This document shows positions 1 to 8,864 of a stretch of 43,113 nt of DNA, in pieces. Each line of letters opens with the position of its first letter. Within the stretch, counting starts at the first letter, position 1. The notes below the pieces were generated by a model that made no database searches, had not been told where the DNA came from, and saw only the letters and a list, made by a program, of their open reading frames with translations. This stretch comes from an uncultured Collinsella sp. (lineage in GTDB: Bacteria; Actinomycetota; Coriobacteriia; Coriobacteriales; Coriobacteriaceae): positions 1-43,113 of the forward strand of contig USAY01000003.1 of NCBI GenBank assembly GCA_900552755.1, in the 5' to 3' direction. A program made the position numbers and the translations under genes.

Positions 1-652
1 ACACCTTGCCGATATCCTGCCAGCTCCACGAGTTGGAGTCGTTGAGCGCGCCGCTGGCGCTGTACCGCTCCTCAAGCAGGACGCGCTGGGTCAGCAGGTA
101 CTTGGTCAGGCTCTCGGGCAGGCACGCCTCGAAGGCCGTCTCCCACGCCTTGAGGTTGCTGTTGGGGTAGGGGCATTTCTGGTCGGCGGTGCCCTGGTTC
201 GTGTTGGTGGTGTTCCACATTAGGAAGCTGTCGTTTGCCACGCCTGTCACGGATTTTGCCACGGCCACGGGGGCGGACGCCACGAACGCGATATGGTGGC
301 CCTTGCTGTTGTCGCCGCAGTAGAGGTACGGGTCGATGTGGGCAAGCAGGAACCGCGCAGATTGCTGGGTGGTGACGGCGGACGCGCTCACGAGAGGCAC
401 GTCGATGTAGTCCCCGACGCGAAGGCCCGCGAAGTTGCCGGCCGCCGCTCGCTTGTGCAGCGCGTCGTACACGCTGCCGCTGCCGATCTCTCCCGCCAGG
501 ATGGTGGCGATGTTCTGCCCGCCGTACTTGCCGATTTGGCCCTGGCGGTTGTACTCGGCGTTGTTGAGCGCCGTCTGCGCGTTGCTGCGCGCGGTATCGT
601 CGATGACGTTGAGCGGCTGGCCGCCTACGACCAGCGTCTTTGCATTTGCCAT
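1..652 (-). CDS. Phage tail-region structural protein, partial (C-terminus off the window)
   Basis: An open frame from the ATG at 652 runs off the left edge without a stop (217 codons visible), starting MANAKTLVVGG. It lies directly downstream of the BppU-like gene in the tail-tip module, which suggests a baseplate accessory or receptor-binding protein. The visible part has several aromatic stretches (HIDPYLYCGDNSKGHH, SFLMWNTTNTNQG) and ends in a Trp-rich SWSWQDIGKV segment, a pattern common in modular proteins of Gram-positive siphophages. No enzymatic motif is seen. The frame was checked codon by codon. The function is inferred from position; the family is not recognised with certainty. 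Confidence 0.75.
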   Translation of the reverse strand, partial: MANAKTLVVGGQPLNVIDDTARSNAQTALNNAEYNRQGQIGKYGGQNIATILAGEIGSGSVYDALHKRAAAGNFAGLRVGDYIDVPLVSASAVTTQQSARFLLAHIDPYLYCGDNSKGHHIAFVASAPVAVAKSVTGVANDSFLMWNTTNTNQGTADQKCPYPNSNLKAWETAFEACLPESLTKYLLTQRVLLEERYSASGALNDSNSWSWQDIGKV

Positions 653-661
653 TTATCCTCC

Positions 662-1396
662 TTAGGAAAGGGTTACCGTGCTGCCCGATACCGAGCACGT
701 GCTGCCGAACGTCACCGTGTCCCCGGATACCGACGCCTTGCCGGCAGGGCAGTAGACCGTGCCGTCCATGTAGATGAACTTGTCTGTCGCGTCGGCGAGC
801 ATCGTCGCGAGCTGGCCGTTCTGGCGGCGCAGCTCGGCGATGTCGGACTCGCCGGCGGCGCCCTGCGCCGCCGCGTTCGCGATCTGCAATGCCGCGCTTG
901 CCGCCGCATCGGCCCTCGACGCCGCACCGCTAGCGGCGGATGCCGCATCGAACGCGGATTGACCGAGCCGAGATAGCTCAGTGCTCCACTTCCTGTAGAG
1001 CTCGTCGAGCTCCTGGTCGTAGCTGACGGCAGGCCCTGTTGTCCCGTCCACATTTCCCAGGATGACGAGCGCGAAGTCCTCGGTAGTCTCGGAGGCCCCG
1101 TTGGCGTAGAACTCGAAGTAGGCCAGGCGGCATTTGCCGGTGCCGTTGACGGCCTCCGGCGCCAGCGTGGCGCTCACCGAGGCCGTGCCCACGGTCGCCG
1201 AGCAGCGCGCCCACGTGCCGTCGGCGTGGAGCACGCACAGGCGCGCGAGCTGGCACGTCGGGGTGTACGTCGCGCCGTCCACGGTGAGCGACGCCGTTAT
1301 CTTCTGGGTCTGCGTCTCGCCCCTGCGCACGGTGACGCGCTGCGGGACTGTGCCCGGGCGCTTGCGCATGTCGAGCGCTATAGCGTGGTTGATCAT
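662..1396 (-). CDS. BppU-like baseplate upper protein / receptor-binding scaffold
   Basis: This 244-aa protein has an N-terminal beta-rich domain of about 120 residues (GETQTQKITASLTVDGATY, then CRLAYFEFY) resembling the BppU N-terminal domain that anchors receptor-binding proteins to siphophage baseplates. An Ala-rich coiled-coil stretch (about 135-200, with AADAAASAALQIANAAAQ-like heptads) could trimerise a stalk. A short beta tail follows (SVSGDTVTFGSTCSVSGSTVTLS). It overlaps the upstream gene by ATGA (1393-1396), so translation is probably coupled. It lies downstream of Dit and Tal, as expected for a baseplate component. The family call rests on sequence pattern and position. Confidence 0.7.
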   Translation of the reverse strand: MINHAIALDMRKRPGTVPQRVTVRRGETQTQKITASLTVDGATYTPTCQLARLCVLHADGTWARCSATVGTASVSATLAPEAVNGTGKCRLAYFEFYANGASETTEDFALVILGNVDGTTGPAVSYDQELDELYRKWSTELSRLGQSAFDAASAASGAASRADAAASAALQIANAAAQGAAGESDIAELRRQNGQLATMLADATDKFIYMDGTVYCPAGKASVSGDTVTFGSTCSVSGSTVTLS

Positions 1397-1788
1397 TTGG
1401 CCTCCAGCGCCTTCAGGGCGGCGAGCGCGGCCCTGAATGCCTCGACCGGGTCGACGGCCTCGGTTCCCTCCCCCGTCTCGTCCGCCGTGGCCGGCTGAGG
1501 GTCGACGATGGCCGAGAGCGCGTCGAACACGGCGACCGTGGCGGCGGTGCGCTCATCGACGTACCCGGCGGTCGCCAGCGGGATGCCGTTGACAGTGGGG
1601 TCAGGCTTGCGGACGTCCGCGGCCTTGACGACCTCGCGCGTGCCGTCGTCGTACTGGGCGACAAATATGAGTCCGGCGTCCTCGGCGCGCCGGAGCGCCT
1701 CCGGATCGTACTCCGTCAAGCACTGTTCGTTGTTTCCAATGATGTCGTGGACGGCGTAGCCCACGACGATTTTCTTGCTTGCTTCCAT
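1393..1788 (-). CDS. Small phage protein, tail region, unknown function
   Basis: This acidic 131-aa protein starts MEASKKIVVGYAVHD. It has an N-terminal alpha/beta part with YDPEALRRAEDAGLIFVAQ and an Ala/Glu/Asp-rich C-terminus ending ALKALEAK. An ATG at 1806 would add six residues, but the AAAGGA that it covers makes a better ribosome binding site for the ATG at 1788, which I chose. It lies between Tal and the BppU-like gene and overlaps the latter by 4 nt. A baseplate accessory role is inferred from position only; no family is recognised. Confidence 0.65.
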   Translation of the reverse strand: MEASKKIVVGYAVHDIIGNNEQCLTEYDPEALRRAEDAGLIFVAQYDDGTREVVKAADVRKPDPTVNGIPLATAGYVDERTAATVAVFDALSAIVDPQPATADETGEGTEAVDPVEAFRAALAALKALEAK

Positions 1789-1809
1789 TCCTTCTTGTCC
1801 TTTCATCTC

Positions 1810-4800
1810 TTATCCGCTCCACCCGGACGGCATTGTCGACACACCGATCAGCAGGCCGTTCTTGAACTCGAGCACCGACGATGTCTGGGACTGGTCGTTG
1901 AAATATTTCTTGCCGTTCTCCGTGTAAAGCGGGTGGTATGCCACTCCGACCTTGGTTGACAGGCCTGACCACGTCGTGACGCTCGTGTCGGCACTGCCGC
2001 TCACGCTGAGCCTCGGGGTCGAGACTCGCACGACGCCCTGTCCCTGCAGCTGCAGTCCGTGGTAGATAATCGACGGATTGTCGATGTCATGTGACGTTGA
2101 GGAGCATTCGATGTATCCGTACTGCGTGCCGTCCTTGAATCCCGCCAACTTCCCGCTCGAGTCGAGCTCCATGGCGTACCCGCTGCTGCGGTTTCCACCG
2201 GTGAAGCTTCCGGTCGCCGTGATGTTCTTCGCCGTCATGTAGTTGGTCGTCAGCACGCCTTCCTTGAGGTTCCACGAGTTGCGCCCCTTTGCGTCCGCGA
2301 GAGTCCCGGTTGCGATGTATGTCGCGTTGACGTAGACCCTGTTGTTGCTCATGTAGAGCCCCTGGTCTGCGCCGCCGTTCGTCAGGCGGTCGAAGATGGC
2401 CTTCTGGTCCATCTGCTCGTCGTAGGCGCTCAGGATGCCGTCGGCGTAGTCCGATGCGTTCTTCTGCTCGATGGCATGTCGCGCCCCGGTCGCGGCCTCG
2501 GCATAGTCCCTCACGGCGGTCGAGTATGCGCCGTAGGCCGCGTCGTACTCGTCCATTGCAACCTTGAGCTCCTCGGCGGTCTTGCACTTGATCACCTTGT
2601 CGACCTTGTCGGCGTAGGCGCCGTACGTGCCGCCCTCGTCGGTCGTGCCGAAGGCCTTGGTGTAGCGGGGGCCGAGGACGGTCGAGAGGAACTTGGCACT
2701 GAGGTCCTTGTTCGACTTCAGCGCGTTGTACTGGCTCGTGAGCTCCTCGCGCTCCTTTTCGACGTCCTGCTTGGCCTTCTTGACCGCCGCCTTCTCCGCT
2801 TCGGTCACCACACCGTCTTTGGCGAGGTCCTGCACCGTCGTGTCGAGGCCATTGAGCGAACCCGTGAGGTCGTGCGCGCTCTGGTAGGCCTTGTTGTACG
2901 CGGCCTCCAGCACCGGCGCCGTGTGGGTGACGCTGCCGTCGCCGTATGTGACGCGTTCCATCGACCAGACGAAATATCCGTTCGACCATTGCGGGAGGTC
3001 CTCGGACCATCCCAGCTCTGGGTTCTGCGCATTAATCGGCGGCACGCTGTCCGACTGGTTCCTCGCGTAGAGCTTTACGCGCGCCGCGATGGCGCTGCCG
3101 GCCATCTGGTTGGAGCCGTTGATGGCCTTGGCGAGGCACGGCGCGGTGTAGGTGACCGAGCCGTCCGTCCACGCGATCTTGCTGCGCGTCCAGATGTACT
3201 TGCCCTTCGCCCACGCGGGCTGGGCCTCCGACCAGCTGCCGCCGGACTGCGCCGTGGAGCTCGTGGAGAGGTAGTACTGCTCGACGATGCCGCGCACGCC
3301 GGTACCGGTCGAGCCCTTGTCGCCCTTGGCGCCATCGATGCCGCTGATGCACACGGGCTCGCTGTACTCGATGTCGCCGGACTGCATGGTGGTCTTGGTG
3401 CGCGTCCAGATGTACTTGCCCGACACCCATTGCGGCGCCGTGGTCTGCCATCCGCCCTGCGGCTCGGTGACGCGCGACGTTCCCTGGGCGTACTCGACGT
3501 CCACCGACGCTATCACGGCATCGGCGACGGCGATGTCCTTGCCGTCGAGCTTGGCGCCGGGGCCGAGGTGGAATTCGCTGGCATCGAGGTTCCAGTAGTT
3601 CTTGCCGCTCCTGTCTTGGATGGTTCCGGCCTTGATCAGGTCGCCCATGAGCGTGCCGACCGTGATGAGGTCGGCCGTGAAGCCCGCGCCGGTGCCGAAG
3701 GTGCGCCAGTCCCACGAGCCGTCGGCTTTGCAGCCGGAGGCGATGCGGAATCCCTGGGAGCACAGCTGCATGGCCATGCCGTCGCCGGTCGTCGAGCGGC
3801 CGTCCGCGTCGAGGGGCACGGAGCCGAAGATCAGACCGCGCTCGAAGCTCGTATGGACGTAGCTGTTGCCCGCGAGGTTGAACTGCGTATTCATGCTGTC
3901 CATGACCTGCTGGAGGTACGACGGCGGCGTGGATGCCGCCACGTCCCAGTTGGACGAGCGCTTCGACAGGCTGGACACTTTCTGCTGCTGAGCCAGCAAC
4001 ATGTCCGTGATTGTCTCGGTCACGTTCCCGAGCGTCACGCGCATGGAGCCGCCAAGCTCGTCGGTCACGAGCTTGGCCACGCGGCCCTCGCAGCGCAGCG
4101 CCGGGGAGAAGCACGTGTCGACGATCTGGACGTCGTCGCCCACGGCGACGCCCTCCCACTCGCGCCCGAACTGCACGAGGTCGACGACGTCGGCCTCGTA
4201 GGTCATTCCCGGCTCCTTGCGGGAGTCGAGGTACGCGCGGGTCTCGGCGAGCAGGGTTGCCGCGTCCTCGCAATTTGAATTTTCATATTGTCCGAACACG
4301 TGCGCGCGCCCGCCCCTGCCGTCGGGTCGCCCGTACAGCCTGAGCGCGGTCGCGTCCTCCACGTAGTTCCTGCCGTTGTTGATGTCACCGAAGGTCAGCT
4401 TGCGGCCGTAGCCGCCCGTGTCGGTCTCGATACCCTTGCCGTAGCCGTAGCAGGCAGTGATCGCCCCGTAGTGCTCGGTGCGTGATACCGATGTCAGGTC
4501 CTTGGTGTAGGTGAACCGGCGGTGGCCGCCCTTCGCGCCTCGGTGCGAGCGGATGCCCACCCTGCGAGATGTCACCCTGCCGCCGGATACGGTGATTTCA
4601 GTCTCAAGCTCACCGCCGCATTTCAAGATTGACTGGAGCGCCTCGCGCGCCGAGGTGTGGTAGAAGGTCAGGCCCTTGTCGACGGTGCCGGTCTGGTCGA
4701 CCGTTCCGGCGGTCCAGCGGGTCGGCCCAAGGCAGACATTCAGCGCCTGCAAGAAGCCGTAGCCGTAGGGGCGCTTGTCCTCGATATAGTCGCCGTACGT

Positions 4801-5064
4801 CTCGCAGATTGAGTTGATCGCCGTGTCCGTGTAGACCGTATCGCCTCCGGCGTGGAGGCCCTTGGGGTCTTGGCAGACGTGCTCGTGGACCTTGCCGAGG
4901 CGGTCGACCCACACGAGGCGGTAGCCCTGCTTGAGCGCGAAGGTCGTGACGATGTCCACGCTGTCCTCGCCGTTGAGCTCGTCGGTATGGGTGAGGGAGA
5001 GCAGCTCCTCGGGGCCGATTGTCGATACGTAGACGTCCTGCCACGTGTATACGTCAATTCGCAC
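1810..5064 (-). CDS. Tail-associated protein (Tal-like, prophage tail endopeptidase-type N-terminus)
   Basis: This 1084-aa protein forms the tail tip below Dit. The first ~370 residues match the general layout of Gram-positive Tal/tail-endopeptidase proteins (start RIDVYTWQDVYVSTIGPEELLS). The rest is modular: two SGKNYWNLD/KGRNSWNLK-type blocks (about 490 and 925), a short collagen-like run GIDGAKGDKGSTGTG (about 578), three related Trp-rich modules (about 538, 608 and 685) and a long helical segment (about 740-880). The start is GTG, directly after the Dit stop (TAG-GTG), with a strong GGAGGAGAGG upstream. Carbohydrate contact by the Trp-rich modules is inferred. No catalytic hydrolase motif is evident. 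Confidence 0.85.
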   Translation of the reverse strand: MRIDVYTWQDVYVSTIGPEELLSLTHTDELNGEDSVDIVTTFALKQGYRLVWVDRLGKVHEHVCQDPKGLHAGGDTVYTDTAINSICETYGDYIEDKRPYGYGFLQALNVCLGPTRWTAGTVDQTGTVDKGLTFYHTSAREALQSILKCGGELETEITVSGGRVTSRRVGIRSHRGAKGGHRRFTYTKDLTSVSRTEHYGAITACYGYGKGIETDTGGYGRKLTFGDINNGRNYVEDATALRLYGRPDGRGGRAHVFGQYENSNCEDAATLLAETRAYLDSRKEPGMTYEADVVDLVQFGREWEGVAVGDDVQIVDTCFSPALRCEGRVAKLVTDELGGSMRVTLGNVTETITDMLLAQQQKVSSLSKRSSNWDVAASTPPSYLQQVMDSMNTQFNLAGNSYVHTSFERGLIFGSVPLDADGRSTTGDGMAMQLCSQGFRIASGCKADGSWDWRTFGTGAGFTADLITVGTLMGDLIKAGTIQDRSGKNYWNLDASEFHLGPGAKLDGKDIAVADAVIASVDVEYAQGTSRVTEPQGGWQTTAPQWVSGKYIWTRTKTTMQSGDIEYSEPVCISGIDGAKGDKGSTGTGVRGIVEQYYLSTSSTAQSGGSWSEAQPAWAKGKYIWTRSKIAWTDGSVTYTAPCLAKAINGSNQMAGSAIAARVKLYARNQSDSVPPINAQNPELGWSEDLPQWSNGYFVWSMERVTYGDGSVTHTAPVLEAAYNKAYQSAHDLTGSLNGLDTTVQDLAKDGVVTEAEKAAVKKAKQDVEKEREELTSQYNALKSNKDLSAKFLSTVLGPRYTKAFGTTDEGGTYGAYADKVDKVIKCKTAEELKVAMDEYDAAYGAYSTAVRDYAEAATGARHAIEQKNASDYADGILSAYDEQMDQKAIFDRLTNGGADQGLYMSNNRVYVNATYIATGTLADAKGRNSWNLKEGVLTTNYMTAKNITATGSFTGGNRSSGYAMELDSSGKLAGFKDGTQYGYIECSSTSHDIDNPSIIYHGLQLQGQGVVRVSTPRLSVSGSADTSVTTWSGLSTKVGVAYHPLYTENGKKYFNDQSQTSSVLEFKNGLLIGVSTMPSGWSG

Positions 5065-5763
5065 CTAGAGCCACCTCTCCTCCCATTCGAGCGTCGCGGT
5101 GCCGCCGCTCGTCTTGATCTGCTGCACGCCGTCGAGCGAGAAGAAGTCACTCGCGACGGTCACGGGCCAGTCCGCGCCGTTGACCGTGCAGCGCTCCGCA
5201 CGCATGTCCAGCACGACGGTCTGTGCGCCCGTGAACGACGCCTCGACGCGGACGAACCGCCCGGTCGAGACGTTGGTGATTGTCCAGCTCGAGCCTGCCG
5301 GGGGCTTGCACGTGACCGTAGGGTAGGCCCTGTAGTTGCCCCCGGCGGCGACGGCGTGCTGGGATGCCGTCACCTGCTCGGAGCGCCGCTGCCCGTAGGC
5401 GGCGGGGTCTGCACAGTAGAACGCGAGCGTGAGATTCGGCATGTGTGCGTTGCGCCCCTGCTCCGCCCCTCCCCTGTAGCGCGCAAGCATGTAGCGCTCG
5501 GGAGCGTCGTCGAGCACGAGGGCCTTCTCGCCGCCGGACAGCGCCGAGGCGAGCACGGCCCTTGCCTCGGCGACCTCGTCGAGGGAGCCGCCGACGATGT
5601 TGCAGTCGACCGCTATCTCGACGGGCTCGAGGCCCGTGGCGCGGATATGCGAGCCGTCCATGCCCGGGACCTCGGTCTCATCGAGCCGCACCTTGGGGAC
5701 AATCGGTCTCGTGACCTTGGTCACCAGCAGGTACGGCGTGAGGTCGATTCCGCCGAATATCAT
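5065..5763 (-). CDS. Distal tail protein (Dit-like)
   Basis: This 232-aa protein starts MIFGGIDLTPYLLVTKVTRP, the typical opening of siphophage Dit proteins, which form the ring joining the tail tube to the baseplate. A belt-domain motif is visible (VPGMDGSHIRATGLEPVEI), and the C-terminal half is a galectin-like beta region (NLTLAFYCADPAAYGQ, YPTVTCKPPAGSSWTITN). Its start overlaps the tape-measure stop by ATGA (5760-5763). Longer in-frame extensions to 6522 merely read an alternative frame of the tape-measure gene and were discarded. The order tape measure-Dit-Tal is the classic one. Confidence 0.88.
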   Translation of the reverse strand: MIFGGIDLTPYLLVTKVTRPIVPKVRLDETEVPGMDGSHIRATGLEPVEIAVDCNIVGGSLDEVAEARAVLASALSGGEKALVLDDAPERYMLARYRGGAEQGRNAHMPNLTLAFYCADPAAYGQRRSEQVTASQHAVAAGGNYRAYPTVTCKPPAGSSWTITNVSTGRFVRVEASFTGAQTVVLDMRAERCTVNGADWPVTVASDFFSLDGVQQIKTSGGTATLEWEERWL

Positions 5764-8231
5764 GCGAACCCCCTTGCGGCGAGCGTGTGCCTGCCGCGCA
5801 TCGCGATGGCGGAGGAGACGCGCTCCGAGTCGATGTACAGGTTTCCGTCCTTGTCCCGGATCTGCTCGAGGACGGACAGGATGCCGGCGAGGGCGTCGTC
5901 GGAATCCTCCTCGGGACGCGCCGGAGTGTAGACCGCGGACGGAGCGACGGTCAGGCCCGTCGAGAGCATCCCCTGCGCGGTGTCCATGGCGCCGCTGATG
6001 GCGGAGACCACGGTGCCGGTGCCGGAGCCGATGCCCTGCGCCCAGCCCTGCATGAGGGCCTTGCCCGAGAAGGTCGTGTAGCCGTGCCCGGAGAAGGGGC
6101 CGACCTTTGCCGGCGAGAACGGGAAGAAGGAGCGGATTCTGGATACTGCGCCGGAGACCGCCGAGGTCACCGAGCCGATAGCGGACATGATGCCGTCCTT
6201 CAGGCCGTTGAGTATCGACTTGCCGGAGTTGAAGAGCCAGTTGCGCGCACCCGAGAAGAACCCGGTGATCTTGCCCTTGATGCTCGTGACGGTCCTGTAG
6301 ACGGAGTTGATTCCGTTGGACGCCGCGCTCTTGATGCCCTCCCAGATGGACGAGCAGGCGCTCTTGATGCTCCCCCACATGCTCGACCACGTGGAGCTGA
6401 TGCTGTTGAGCACGGAGCTGATCACGCCGCTGACCTGATTTATCGCCGAGTTGACGGCAAACTTGATGCGTCCCCAGACCACCTCGGCGAAGTCGCGGAC
6501 GGTGTCCCACACGCTTGACCAAATCGAGCTGATTCCATCGAGCGTGGACGTTATCACGGACTCGACGACCCCGATGGCCGCTCGCACGGCGAACTCTATC
6601 TGAGACCAGACGAGCTCGGCTACCGACTTGATGGTGTTCCAGACCGTATCCCAGTCTCCGCTTATCGCGGCGGTGACCGTGGAGATGACTGTCTGCACCA
6701 CGGCCATCGCGACCTGGACGGCAGTGGAGATTGCATCCATCACGCCGGTCAGGACAGCGGAGATCACCGGCCAGACTGCGTTCCAGACGGCGGAGATGAT
6801 GCCCATCGCCACCTGAATCGCGCCCTGGATGAGCGGCATCGCAGCCAGCACCGCCGACAGCACGGACTGCACGGCGGGCATGGCGATGGCGACGAGCTGC
6901 GAGACGGTCGTCATCACGTCAGCGATGACGGTGACCAGGAAGCCGATGACCGGCGACAGCGCCTGCACGATGCCGAGCACCACCTGTATGCCGGTGGAGA
7001 GCACCGGCAGCACGGCCTGCGCGATGTTGAGCAGCGCCGTGCCGATTGGCGCGATGAGCGGCGCGATGAACCCGATTGCCGCCTTGATGCCGTTACCGAC
7101 GGACGTGGCCACGCCAAGAATGGCCTGAAGCGCCGAGCAGATCTGCGAGGAGTCCAGCTTCGGCAGCTTGATACCGATGCCGGCGAGCGCCCCGACGGCG
7201 ATGTTCCACGCCGTGGCGAGCGCCTCGGACACGATGGGCGTGAGCACCGACGCGATGCCGGAGAGCGCCGCGGGGAGCGCCTTGATGATGCCCTGCCCGA
7301 TCTGCGCGACGCGCGGCGCGATGTTCTTGGCGACCGCGCCGACGGACGTGAGCAGCTGCTCGGTGAGCTGCGAGAAGTCCACGTCGTCTCGGCCAAGGCC
7401 GGTGAGGAAGTTCTCCCACGATGCCTTGGCCATGCCGATGGAGCCGGAGATGGTCGTCGCGGCCTCCTTGGAGGTCGTGCCGGTGATGCCCATCTCGGAC
7501 TGCACGGTGTGGATCGCCTCGACCACGTCGGCGTAGCTGTCGATGGTGAGGTCGGCGGTCTTGCCCTGCGCCGCGCGCAGCTTGTTGGCGTCCGCGATGA
7601 GTCGCTCCATCTCGGACTTCGTGCCGCCGTAGCCCAGCTTCAGGTTGTCCAGCATCGTATAGTTTTGCTTGGCAAAGCCTTGGTAGGCGTTCTGGACGTC
7701 GGCCATGTCCGAGCCCATCTTGTTGACGTTGTCCGCCATGTCGCCCATCGCCGTGTTGGCGGACTCGGCTGCCTTCGCCACGTCGCCGCCGCACGAGCTC
7801 ACGAGCGATGCGGCGAAGCTGGTCGCCTGGGTCATGTATTGGTTGGCGCTCATGCCGCACGTCTTGTACGCTTCCGCGGCGTATCCCTGCAGTTTGCCGG
7901 ACGCGGAGCCGAAGAGCGTGTCGACGCCGCCGACCAGCTGCTCGTAGTCGGCGTATGCGGATACCGCAGCGCCGCCGATTGCGGTCACCGCCGTGGTGAG
8001 CGCGCCCATGCCAGCCGCGGCGACGGTGCCCACGCCCCTGGCGACGGTGCCGAGCCCGCTCAGCAGCCCGCTGGAGCGCTTGACCCCGCCGTCCACGCCG
8101 GAGGTCATCGAGTCGCCGAATGACTTTCCGGCCTTGGAGCCCGTGTCGCCGAACTCCGAGCAGATGCTGCCGGCGAAGCCCTTCATGGACGGCATGAGCG
8201 TGATGCATGCCGAGCCTACGCTAGTCGCCAT
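5760..8231 (-). CDS. Tail tape measure protein
   Basis: This 823-aa protein sets tail length and is ejected with the DNA. The N-terminal region is of the TP901 tape-measure type (YEQLVGGVDTLFGSASGKLQGYAAEAYKT, residues about 95-125). It is followed by a helical stretch with KQNYTMLDNLKLGYGGTKSEMERLI and then several hydrophobic or amphipathic segments (about 330-480). The C-terminal part carries repeated Trp-containing units (ISSIWSSVWDTV, VWGRIKFAVNSAI, SSTWSSMWGSIKSA). It directly follows the two tail-chaperone frames and overlaps the second one. With the usual ~0.15 nm per residue the tail would be about 120 nm; this is an estimate from family knowledge. Confidence 0.93.
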   Translation of the reverse strand: MATSVGSACITLMPSMKGFAGSICSEFGDTGSKAGKSFGDSMTSGVDGGVKRSSGLLSGLGTVARGVGTVAAAGMGALTTAVTAIGGAAVSAYADYEQLVGGVDTLFGSASGKLQGYAAEAYKTCGMSANQYMTQATSFAASLVSSCGGDVAKAAESANTAMGDMADNVNKMGSDMADVQNAYQGFAKQNYTMLDNLKLGYGGTKSEMERLIADANKLRAAQGKTADLTIDSYADVVEAIHTVQSEMGITGTTSKEAATTISGSIGMAKASWENFLTGLGRDDVDFSQLTEQLLTSVGAVAKNIAPRVAQIGQGIIKALPAALSGIASVLTPIVSEALATAWNIAVGALAGIGIKLPKLDSSQICSALQAILGVATSVGNGIKAAIGFIAPLIAPIGTALLNIAQAVLPVLSTGIQVVLGIVQALSPVIGFLVTVIADVMTTVSQLVAIAMPAVQSVLSAVLAAMPLIQGAIQVAMGIISAVWNAVWPVISAVLTGVMDAISTAVQVAMAVVQTVISTVTAAISGDWDTVWNTIKSVAELVWSQIEFAVRAAIGVVESVITSTLDGISSIWSSVWDTVRDFAEVVWGRIKFAVNSAINQVSGVISSVLNSISSTWSSMWGSIKSACSSIWEGIKSAASNGINSVYRTVTSIKGKITGFFSGARNWLFNSGKSILNGLKDGIMSAIGSVTSAVSGAVSRIRSFFPFSPAKVGPFSGHGYTTFSGKALMQGWAQGIGSGTGTVVSAISGAMDTAQGMLSTGLTVAPSAVYTPARPEEDSDDALAGILSVLEQIRDKDGNLYIDSERVSSAIAMRGRHTLAARGFA

Positions 8232-8618
8232 CCCGTCCTCCTAATCCTAGAATCTCGTCGATTTCCGCCCTGTTCGCGAGGGCGTTGCGCTGGTGCCTCT
8301 TGAGCTCTGCGAGCTGCCCGGGCGTCTTGAGCGGCTGCGGCTCCTGCGGCGGCCGGTGCTTCTTGTCGCTCAGCCCCCACGCGAGGCTCCTGAGCTGGTG
8401 CTCGATGCGCCAGAGCATGTACGTCTCCTCGCTCCACTTGAGCTCCGGGTACATGCGGCGCGCGCACCTCGACTCCTTCGGCAACTGCTCCCACAGGAGG
8501 GCGGCGCGCCGGAGGTCGTTCGGTCCGCCCTCGAGCGGGAGGTCGATGCCGTAGTACTGGCGGAAGTCCGCTACGACTTCTGAGCGGTGCCCTTCGAGCT
8601 CGAGGACGAATCCTGGGA
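8221..8618 (-). CDS. Tail assembly chaperone, T domain (made as G-T frameshift fusion; DUF5361-like)
   Basis: This frame has no ATG near its beginning and overlaps the end of the G gene in the -1 frame. It is expected to be made only as a G-T fusion after slippage at 8619-8625, reading on as LPGFVLELEGHRSEVVADFR. The body contains YYGIDL, RRAALLWEQLPKESR and WRIEHQLRSLAWGLSD, typical of the DUF5361/Gp15-type second chaperone. It ends at 8221, overlapping the tape-measure start (8231). G and GT chaperones coat the tape measure while the tail tube polymerises. The fusion would be about 214 residues. Confidence 0.85.
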
Positions 8619-8864
8619 GTTTTTTGCCTTCGCCGCCTCGAATGCGGCCTGCATGAGCACGCCCGTGGACTCGACGGAGCCGCCGAGGCGCTCCATGTAC
8701 TCCTCGTCGCGGCCCGCGAAGACGCGCTCGAAGGCCTCGAACATCCCGGCGGGCTCGGTCTCGCTCTTGGCGAACTGCTTGTTCGTCTTGTAGCTGAGCA
8801 GCTCGTCGAGGTCGGCGGTGAACTCGCCGTCGATGCCGGGGATGGTGAATGTGAGCTCGGTCAT
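8571..8864 (-). CDS. Tail assembly chaperone G
   Basis: This acidic 97-aa protein starts MTELTFTIPGIDGEFTADLDELLSY and ends in a Ser-rich tail (QDSSSSSKGTAQKS). It lies between the major tail protein and the tape measure, the invariable place of the lambda gpG-type chaperone. Its start overlaps the major tail gene stop by one base. The sequence A AAA AAC in the zero frame near its end provides for a -1 shift into the T domain. Most ribosomes should terminate at 8571 and produce G alone. No close family name is certain; position, size and the slippery site carry the call. Confidence 0.82.
   Translation of the reverse strand: MTELTFTIPGIDGEFTADLDELLSYKTNKQFAKSETEPAGMFEAFERVFAGRDEEYMERLGGSVESTGVLMQAAFEAAKAKNSQDSSSSSKGTAQKS
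8619..8625 (-). promoter_or_regulatory. Programmed -1 ribosomal frameshift site (A AAA AAC)
   Basis: On the minus strand the zero-frame codons GCA AAA AAC TCC contain the canonical X XXY YYZ heptamer A AAA AAC. Slipping back one base joins the G frame to the frame encoding the DUF5361-like T domain, which lacks its own start. A self-complementary CGAGCTCG about 18 nt downstream could add a stimulatory structure, but this was not folded by computation. Confidence 0.85.

Noticed and set aside
2476..4278. 600-codon plus-strand open frame
   Set aside because: It is antisense to the Tal gene, composed of Arg/Ala/Gly/Val-rich low-information sequence typical of GC-rich shadow frames.
5764..6522. 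Longer N-terminus for the Dit protein
   Set aside because: The added part is an out-of-frame reading of the tape-measure gene; MIFGG at 5763 with ATGA overlap is the natural start.
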